In this document: one piece after another, positions 6,022-10,924 of the stretch | How the letters are laid out: each line of letters opens with the position of its first letter | How positions within the stretch are numbered: the first letter of the stretch is position 1 | NCBI GenBank assembly: GCA_038240665.1 | Contig: JBBRGN010000167.1 | Location: forward strand, 1-10,924 | Length of the DNA: 10,924 nucleotides | Direction: 5' to 3' | DNA from: Haliscomenobacter sp038240665 | Lineage (GTDB): Bacteria; Bacteroidota; Bacteroidia; Chitinophagales; Saprospiraceae | Notes under the pieces: model-generated | Told to the model about the DNA's origin: nothing | Databases searched by the model: none | What the model saw: only the letters and a program-made list of their open reading frames with translations | Translations under genes and position numbers: made by a program

Positions 6022-6780
6022 TTACTCCTGCCGTAGGTGACTAACTTGATCCGCTTCTAAAATCGGAATGCGCCGAAACCTTAGAAACAGCTGCACTGTA
6101 GCCAATACATCTTTTTCGCAATAGTAAGAAATACGGTCCACATCCTGCTCTTCCCAATAAACCCGCCCTACTTGACTCCCATCAATATCTTCTTTTGGAG
6201 AAGGGAAATCCAGTAACGCCGCCAATACCTTTAAAGAAGTATAACTTTTTCGATCACCAAATTTCCACAACTCCATGGTGTCCACCAGGTGTTTGGTCTC
6301 CCAAGGTTTTTTGGCTTCCAAATCCAACATTCTTGGAAATGCAAGCTGGTGCACCACCAAGCGCCGGCAAATATAAGGTACATCAAACTCCTTGATGTTG
6401 TGCCCGCAAAGGTAGGATCGATTGGGGTCGCCGTAGTATTGTTCCAGTAATTCAGAAAAATCGCGCAGAATCGTGGCTTCATCATCACCAGCAAATGATT
6501 TTAAACGGACCCGGAGTTTTTTATCTTCTTTGTCGCGTCGCACGATACCTACCGAGATACACATGATTTTACCAAATTCAGCATAAATAGCCGCGCGATC
6601 CTTATAAATCTGCGCCATTTCCTCATCAGGATCTACTGCGGGATCATTACTGCGCATCGAAGCAGCTTTGTGCCGCCAAAGGTCTTGGAAGGTTTCTGAG
6701 AGCTCCGAAAAATGGCGTTTTTCGCTTACGGTCTCAACGTCAAGAAAAAGGACATTTGCAATATCAACCTGTTCAAGCAT
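6022..6780 (-). CDS. Stand-alone PolB-type 3'-5' exonuclease
   Basis: This 252-aa protein has the DEDDy exonuclease motifs in order: Exo I LDVET with Asp14 and Glu16, Exo II GHNIKEFD with Asp133, and Exo III YCEKD with Tyr220 and Asp224. Four acidic residues would bind two metal ions for hydrolysis from a 3' end. The sequence between the motifs (ICRRLV, then DTMELWKFGDRKSYTSL) matches the predicted family of small proteins related to the exonuclease domain of family B DNA polymerases (PF10108-like). There is no polymerase domain. A cytoplasmic role in DNA or RNA processing or repair is expected, but the substrate is not known. The gene diverges from the coiled-coil membrane protein gene across 133 bp and converges with the gene at 4521. 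Confidence 0.85.
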   Translation of the reverse strand: MLEQVDIANVLFLDVETVSEKRHFSELSETFQDLWRHKAASMRSNDPAVDPDEEMAQIYKDRAAIYAEFGKIMCISVGIVRRDKEDKKLRVRLKSFAGDDEATILRDFSELLEQYYGDPNRSYLCGHNIKEFDVPYICRRLVVHQLAFPRMLDLEAKKPWETKHLVDTMELWKFGDRKSYTSLKVLAALLDFPSPKEDIDGSQVGRVYWEEQDVDRISYYCEKDVLATVQLFLRFRRIPILEADQVSHLRQE

Positions 6781-6827
6781 GGGCTCTATATTTTTATCTA
6801 AATTAATGAATAAAAATTCGAATATGT

Positions 6828-6835
6828 TAAATTTG
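6828..6835 (+). promoter_or_regulatory. -7 box upstream of coiled-coil membrane protein gene
   Basis: TAAATTTG, followed by C, matches TAnnTTTG and sits 78 bp before the start at 6914. No clear -33 TTG is found at the normal distance, so the call is tentative. Confidence 0.42.
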
Positions 6836-6913
6836 CGGTAGCATCAAGCAATAATAGCAAACTTCGCCTCGTTTTGCAATCACTTTATATTTTCCTCATA
6901 AAATCAACTAACG

Positions 6914-7903
6914 ATGACAACAACCAGCTCTGGACCAAATTCCCAAAAAACGCTTTTAGGGGTCGCCATTGCAGCTATTATTGCGTTACTAATCCTTAGC
7001 GGATTTTTGTTCTTTAACATGAGCAAAAAAAATTCTGAGAAGCAACAGCTTTCCGCTAACCTCGATGAATCTGAAAAACTCAAAGCAGAACTAGAGAAGC
7101 AATACTACTCTGCACTTTCAGAATTGGAAGAAATGCGGGGCAGCAATGAAGAATTGAATGCCTTGATTGATAGCCAAAAGCAAGAACTATCAGCGTCTAA
7201 AACCAAAATTGATGGTTTGTTGAAAAACAAAGGTGATCTGTCCAATGCTCGTGCGGAAATGGGCAAATTGCAAACGCAAATTAAGGGTTATTTGACTCAA
7301 ATCAATCAACTGACTGCTGAAAAAGAACAACTTCAAGGAGATGTAACTCGAATCAGCGGCGAAAAAGAGCAGCTTTCCGGCGAATTGCAAACCGAGCGCA
7401 AGAGCAAGGAAGAACTTGCTGCTGCTAAGGCCACTACAGAAGCAGAGAGAGACGAGTTGGCTAAAACCAAAGAGGTATTGGCTAAAAAAGTAAATGCTGC
7501 ATCGGTAATCAAAGTAAAAGATGTTGAAGCTACCAGCGTGGCCATCAAAGAATCCGGTAAACCTAGCAAGAAGAAATCTGCTAAAAGTGTAGACCAAATC
7601 GATATCTGTTTTAAAACTACAGCAAACGAAGTAGCTGAAGCAGGTAAAGAGGTTTTTCACATCCGCATCATCAACCCAACTGGCGAAACGTTGGCAGTTG
7701 AAAACTTAGGTTCTGGCGTTTTCACCAACGACAATGGCGATGGTATTCGCTTTACCAAAGCTAAAGAAACCAGCTACAGCCGCAACGAAGCACAGGTTTG
7801 TGCCAGTTGGAACCCTGGTCAGCCGTTTGCTCCGGGTACTTACAAGGTTGAAGTATACAATAAAGGTTACTTGGCGGGTACTACCAGCTTTAAGCTGAAC
7901 TAA
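6914..7903 (+). CDS. Single-pass membrane protein with periplasmic coiled coil
   Basis: This 329-aa protein has a short polar N-terminus, one transmembrane helix at about residues 14-35, then a long Glu/Lys/Gln/Leu-rich stretch (38-195) with heptad spacing that should form a coiled coil. A basic linker (about 212-225, KPSKKKSAK) leads to a C-terminal domain (227-329) rich in beta-strand patterns, with two cysteines (232 and 296) that could form a disulfide. The topology N-in, C-out suggests a rod holding a globular periplasmic domain, perhaps contacting peptidoglycan or another envelope protein. I do not recognise the C-terminal domain, although similar proteins are common in the Bacteroidota. 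The gene is followed by a strong terminator and is probably monocistronic. Confidence 0.8.
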   Translation: MTTTSSGPNSQKTLLGVAIAAIIALLILSGFLFFNMSKKNSEKQQLSANLDESEKLKAELEKQYYSALSELEEMRGSNEELNALIDSQKQELSASKTKIDGLLKNKGDLSNARAEMGKLQTQIKGYLTQINQLTAEKEQLQGDVTRISGEKEQLSGELQTERKSKEELAAAKATTEAERDELAKTKEVLAKKVNAASVIKVKDVEATSVAIKESGKPSKKKSAKSVDQIDICFKTTANEVAEAGKEVFHIRIINPTGETLAVENLGSGVFTNDNGDGIRFTKAKETSYSRNEAQVCASWNPGQPFAPGTYKVEVYNKGYLAGTTSFKLN

Positions 7904-7977
7904 TCAGCCTTGAGGTAGTCGGAACTAACAAGAACTTATAATAAAAGATTTCTTCTCGGATACCAATTCGGGTCTTT

Positions 7978-8012
7978 GCTCTTGGGATAGATTATTCCAA
8001 GAGCATTTTTTT
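7978..8012 (+). terminator. Rho-independent terminator after coiled-coil protein gene
   Basis: GCTCTTGG (7978-7985) pairs perfectly with CCAAGAGC (7997-8004), with further weaker pairs inside the loop, followed by A and seven T (8006-8012). It lies 75 bp after the stop at 7903 and separates that gene from the DUF2452 gene. Confidence 0.85.
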
Positions 8013-8084
8013 GTAGTATAAACAGAGCCAATCTACAACCATGCGCCAAAAAATTGCGTTACACCAATCAAAATAATACGCACC

Positions 8085-8543
8085 ATGTCGAATCAGCCGG
8101 AAAACAACTTTTTTAACCCCATCGACCCGGAGGATGTAGCCGAAAATCCTCATTTATTGCCTTATGCGCATACGCGAGGTGGCGTGGAAATTCGTCCGGA
8201 AGATACTGGAAAGCTTAAAGGGCGCGCTGTATCGGCCATGTATGAGCAAACCGACATGCAGTTGGATCAAATACGCGCGCAAATTACTCTGCTGGCTCAA
8301 CAAGCTCAGGCCATCAAATCGAGGATGGAAGTATCGGAAAAAATTTACCGCGCCGATATGAACTTTGAACCCCTCATCGGCAAAATTTACCACCTTTACC
8401 AACGTTCTAATGGGAAGTACTTTCTATCGTTGATTGGTCCGCGAGAATGGGGGCCTTCTAGCGCATTTGATTTTGTAGCTACCGTTAAATTGCTCGCTGA
8501 TCATACCTGGGATGTACTTGAAACAGGTGAAATGCCATTGTAA
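8085..8543 (+). CDS. DUF2452 domain protein
   Basis: This 152-aa cytoplasmic protein shows the features I know from the DUF2452 family: an N-terminal NPIDPEDVAENPHLLPYAHT-type stretch (11-30), the segment GRAVSAMYEQTDMQLDQIR (46-64), a helix of Gln/Ala-rich heptads, then a C-terminal part with FEPLIGKIYHLY (94-105) and GPREWG (118-123). Its function is unknown. It covers the whole usual length, so it appears intact. No TAnnTTTG box was seen between the terminator at 8012 and the start, so its promoter is not identified. Confidence 0.85.
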   Translation: MSNQPENNFFNPIDPEDVAENPHLLPYAHTRGGVEIRPEDTGKLKGRAVSAMYEQTDMQLDQIRAQITLLAQQAQAIKSRMEVSEKIYRADMNFEPLIGKIYHLYQRSNGKYFLSLIGPREWGPSSAFDFVATVKLLADHTWDVLETGEMPL

Positions 8544-8605
8544 AGAACTCCTAAGGAATGATTCAACAATAAGATACCAATTTTGTCTGTTTCTTTTGCT
8601 ACCAT

Positions 8606-8639
8606 ACTGCCTATCTTTTTCGTTTTAAAAGTAGGCAGT
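8606..8639. repeat. Hairpin downstream of the DUF2452 gene
   Basis: ACTGCCTA (8606-8613) and TAGGCAGT (8632-8639) are perfect reverse complements. After one unpaired T, CTTTT and AAAAG extend the stem. No T-tract follows on either strand, so it is not a classic intrinsic terminator. It may protect the mRNA 3' end or belong to the neighbouring palindromic element. Confidence 0.5.
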
Positions 8640-8640
8640 C

Positions 8641-8775
8641 AAACATAATCAATGGTAATTGATGGCCTCTTTTTTCGTCATGCTTCGTTAAAAAGCCTCG
8701 CCGTAGCTCTGCTATGGCTACGTTTTTTGCCTCGCCTGACAAAAAAATAAGCGCATCAATGACCATCATTATTTT
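8641..8775. repeat. Long imperfect palindrome, MITE- or REP-like element
   Basis: The left arm (8641-8680) and right arm (8737-8775) are inverted repeats of about 40 bp with a few mismatches and gaps: ATGGTnATTGATG and a T-run ending in GTCA are shared. The centre (8681-8736) holds its own stem CGTAGC/GCTACG (8702-8707 with 8717-8722) and two copies of GCCTCGCC. The element has no coding capacity. The pattern suggests a non-autonomous miniature transposable or palindromic intergenic repeat, but no clear target-site duplication was found. Confidence 0.55.
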
Positions 8776-8878
8776 CAACTGTGTACTTAGCTAGGCTATT
8801 CGCCTCAAAAGATAGTTGTCTGGCAACAAAATAATCTAGTCAAATTTAATACCTTATTATTGACTCATTCCTAAGCAC

Positions 8879-9223
8879 ATGAATGTACTATTCGCGTTGG
8901 TTATTTTTGCTTATACTGGCTGTATCCAATGGGTGGGGGATACCACTTATGATTTTGGTCCGCTAGAGAAAGGCGACGAAAAATCTTGTGTGTTCAAATT
9001 TCGCAATTGCTCTGGTGCGGCGATTGTGATCCAAAATGTACGCCCATCTTGTGGGTGTACGATACCTGATTATTCCGAAGAAGCCATCCAACCCGGCGCT
9101 ATGTCGGAAATAAAAGTCGTATTTACTGCTCGGACACAAGGACGGTTTTCCCGCCTGATCAAAGTTTACTTCGACAATCAACCAAAGGCCGAGCGTTTGT
9201 TTGTAGAAGGCGAGGTAAAGTAA
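8879..9223 (+). CDS. Short DUF1573 domain protein
   Basis: This 114-aa protein has a hydrophobic N-terminus (residues 1-15, probably an export signal; the FAYTGC end is a poor lipobox) and then a single DUF1573 domain. The family signature is clear: YDFGPLEKG (24-32), then PSCGCTIPDYS (56-66) with Cys58 and Cys60, then QPGAMSEIKVVF (71-82). The domain has an immunoglobulin-like, ASH/MSP-related beta fold. In the Bacteroidota such proteins are usually secreted and of unknown function. It ends almost straight after the domain, so this is a minimal version. It is followed by the lepB promoter, so the two genes are probably separate transcription units. Confidence 0.82.
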   Translation: MNVLFALVIFAYTGCIQWVGDTTYDFGPLEKGDEKSCVFKFRNCSGAAIVIQNVRPSCGCTIPDYSEEAIQPGAMSEIKVVFTARTQGRFSRLIKVYFDNQPKAERLFVEGEVK

Positions 9224-9288
9224 ACTTTCCTACCCAAGGCATCGCTGCAAAAAAAACTCCTTCTAAGTTCAAAACCCCCATTTTCGGT

Positions 9289-9296
9289 TATCTTTG
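9289..9296 (+). promoter_or_regulatory. -7 box upstream of lepB
   Basis: TATCTTTG matches TAnnTTTG exactly, 126 bp before the lepB start. Upstream at the expected distance only TTC (9268-9270) is seen, an imperfect -33 element with an 18-nt spacer. A start site near 9302 would give a leader of about 120 nt. Confidence 0.55.
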
Positions 9297-9422
9297 TGTG
9301 TTTTTCGAACAATTTTTTTTGCATTGAAATTTTTAGCCTAAAATCGCAACTCATAAGAAGGTAAAACAAATGGATCCTTCCTTACGATCCTTGTCGTTTT
9401 TTGCTTTTCTAAAAAATAAACA

Positions 9423-10924
9423 ATGAGCGTTACAATTTTTTTTCTTCTCAGCTACCTATTACTCAGCGTTAGTTTGTATTTCTTATTTGAAAAATGTGGG
9501 GAATCCAAAATCAATGGGCTCATTCCTGGACTTAATTTTGTGGTTTGGTGCCGACTGATTGGCCGCAAACCCACCCACGCCCTTTTCTTGCTATTTCCTA
9601 TTGTCAACATATTTATTTATGCCGGAATGGCCATTGATATGGTACGTTCTTTTAAGCGCTATACTTTTTGGGAAAGCGTGCTGGCCGTTTTGTTCACGCC
9701 TTTTTTCTTTTTGTACCTCGCCCGTACGGCCAAAGAGGTATATGATGGCCCGGCCATTCCAAAAGAAAAAACTTATCGGGAAGAATTGCAAAAAGCGCGG
9801 GAGGCTAAAAATACCCGTGCAGTTAAAAAATTGGAAGAAGCCAGTCCTTATCGGAAATCAGCGATCAGAGAATGGGCGGAAGCCATTATTTTTGCCGTTT
9901 TTGCCGCGGCGTTTATCCGGATGTTTTTGATTGAAGCATACGTGATTCCTACCTCTTCGATGGAAGGTTCATTGATGGTCGGCGATTTCTTGTTTGTAAG
10001 CAAACCAGCTTATGGCCTGCGTTTGCCACAAACGGTGGCGATGATACCCTTGCTTCACAACCGCATTCCCTACATCAATCGGGACTCTTATTTGCGCAAC
10101 CCAAGCTTGGCTTACAAGCGCTTGCCGGCTCTAACCAAGATCGATCACAACTCGCCAGTGGTATTCAACTACCCGGAAGGGGATAGCGTGTATATTTTCC
10201 CGGAGCGGACTTGGAGTGTCTACGATTATCGACGAGGGAGCATTCCTTCTGCTTTTTCTGGCGCTATTCAATCTGGTTTGACGCAAATGACGACACGGCC
10301 GATGGATAAAATGGATCATTACATCAAGCGTTGTATTGGCTTACCCGGCGACAATTTAGAAATCAAGGAGCGTCAAGTTTACATTAAAGGAAAGGCTGCT
10401 GCAAATCCAAAAAACATCCAATTTGTCTATCGTTTGATTAAGAGCTCAGCCATTGCTTTCAATACCGCCAATTTTGCCAAGTGGGGAATATCATCGGAAG
10501 ATTATAACCCCGCAGCAGCTATCGGCGATACCAGTTTTATTGTATTGAATGGGGATCAAAAAGCCAAGGTACTAGCGCTCGACAAAGGCATCAAAGTGGA
10601 GCACATCCCAATGCCAAAAGGTGGCCCTGGTTCCGGAAATTACTACCCTTACGATCGGATTCATTTTCCGGATTGGACCTTGGACAACTATGGCCCAATT
10701 TATATTCCAAAACAGGGTGCTACCATTAAGATTAGCCCTGCCAACATTGCGCTTTACCGTAGGGTGATTCAAGTTTATGAAAAAAATAAACTATTGGAAC
10801 AAGGCGATAAGATTTACATCAATGGCAAGGAAGCTTCCCAATATACTTTTAAGCAGAACTACTATTGGATGATGGGGGACAACCGCCACAACTCCCAAGA
10901 TTCGAGATATTGGGGCTTTGTTCC
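9423..10924 (+). CDS. lepB: Signal peptidase I, cut by right edge
   Basis: The first 500 codons are present and open to the window edge. The product cleaves signal peptides of exported proteins at the outer face of the inner membrane using a Ser-Lys dyad. Box B PTSSMEGS gives Ser179 as nucleophile, box D YIKRCIGLPGD gives Lys302 as general base, and box E GDNRHNSQDSRYWG (485-498) supports the active site. Before the catalytic part there is a membrane domain with hydrophobic segments near 3-23, 51-70 and 82-100, a charged linker, and the usual anchor helix at 151-170. The first part resembles the extra membrane domain found in many Bacteroidota signal peptidases. The Ser-Lys distance is 123 residues against 55 in the E. 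coli enzyme, so large inserts are present. The C-terminal end and stop lie outside the window. ATG 9423 is the first start after the promoter at 9289. Confidence 0.93.
   Translation, partial: MSVTIFFLLSYLLLSVSLYFLFEKCGESKINGLIPGLNFVVWCRLIGRKPTHALFLLFPIVNIFIYAGMAIDMVRSFKRYTFWESVLAVLFTPFFFLYLARTAKEVYDGPAIPKEKTYREELQKAREAKNTRAVKKLEEASPYRKSAIREWAEAIIFAVFAAAFIRMFLIEAYVIPTSSMEGSLMVGDFLFVSKPAYGLRLPQTVAMIPLLHNRIPYINRDSYLRNPSLAYKRLPALTKIDHNSPVVFNYPEGDSVYIFPERTWSVYDYRRGSIPSAFSGAIQSGLTQMTTRPMDKMDHYIKRCIGLPGDNLEIKERQVYIKGKAAANPKNIQFVYRLIKSSAIAFNTANFAKWGISSEDYNPAAAIGDTSFIVLNGDQKAKVLALDKGIKVEHIPMPKGGPGSGNYYPYDRIHFPDWTLDNYGPIYIPKQGATIKISPANIALYRRVIQVYEKNKLLEQGDKIYINGKEASQYTFKQNYYWMMGDNRHNSQDSRYWGFV

Larger units (their letters stand above)
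8544..8878. other. Intergenic stretch with hairpin and palindromic element
   Basis: There is no gene in these 335 bp. They contain a hairpin at 8606-8639 and a long imperfect inverted repeat at 8641-8775, described separately. After it, 8779-8830 contains TGTACTTA and, 21 nt later, GATAGTTG. This recalls the small-RNA promoter layout but has a poor -7 box and the opposite direction, so it may be a weak promoter for the DUF1573 gene. Confidence 0.4.

Noticed and set aside
7190..7660. 156-codon minus-strand frame inside the coiled-coil gene
   Set aside because: Phe/Leu/Ser-rich shadow of the Lys/Glu-rich coiled-coil codons, with no start signal or family features.

Overview
The window looks like chromosomal DNA of a member of the Bacteroidota, most likely the class Saprospiria (Lewinella/Haliscomenobacter-like). 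This is inferred from TAnnTTTG-type -7 promoter boxes, start codons mostly without Shine-Dalgarno sequences, AT-rich intergenic DNA, and families typical of the phylum: a DUF2452 protein, a DUF1573 protein, a lipoprotein vanadium-haloperoxidase-type enzyme, and a signal peptidase I with a membrane domain in front of it and large inserts. No phage, plasmid, CRISPR, tRNA or rRNA genes are visible.

Positions 1-2000 contain no convincing protein gene. Instead they hold a leftward-reading array of a repeated small-RNA gene: two complete copies (581-770 and 1217-1396) and the 5' half of a third that runs off the left edge (1-79). Each copy has a promoter of very fixed geometry and a variable 5' segment. 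The two complete copies also share a nearly invariant 3' module of two hairpins, a 31-32 nt linker and a rho-independent terminator. Paired changes between the two copies, and G-U wobbles possible only on the minus strand, support a structured minus-strand RNA. The same promoter geometry recurs at 4380-4431, where it would drive a different, longer RNA (4049-4374). I do not recognise this family, and it is the strongest candidate here for something undescribed.

Positions 1827-4090 form a rightward transcription unit: tandem TAnnTTTG promoters, a small lipoprotein of unknown function, then a 469-aa lipoprotein of the PAP2/vanadium haloperoxidase superfamily with all catalytic motifs intact. 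It ends at a bidirectional terminator shared with the fourth small-RNA locus. At 4521-5978 lies a 485-aa helical, partly TPR-like protein of unknown function. It converges on a leftward gene (6022-6780) for a stand-alone PolB-type 3'-5' exonuclease.

Positions 6914-8543 hold a single-pass membrane protein with a long periplasmic coiled coil and a C-terminal beta-rich domain, a strong terminator, and a DUF2452 protein. The gap 8544-8878 carries a hairpin and a roughly 135-bp imperfect palindromic element. A short DUF1573 protein follows, then a TAnnTTTG promoter and lepB (signal peptidase I), which is cut by the right edge 500 codons in. The protein genes look like ordinary housekeeping and cell-envelope genes with little functional linkage between them, apart from the two-lipoprotein unit. 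LepB would process many exported proteins but probably not the two lipoproteins, which use signal peptidase II.
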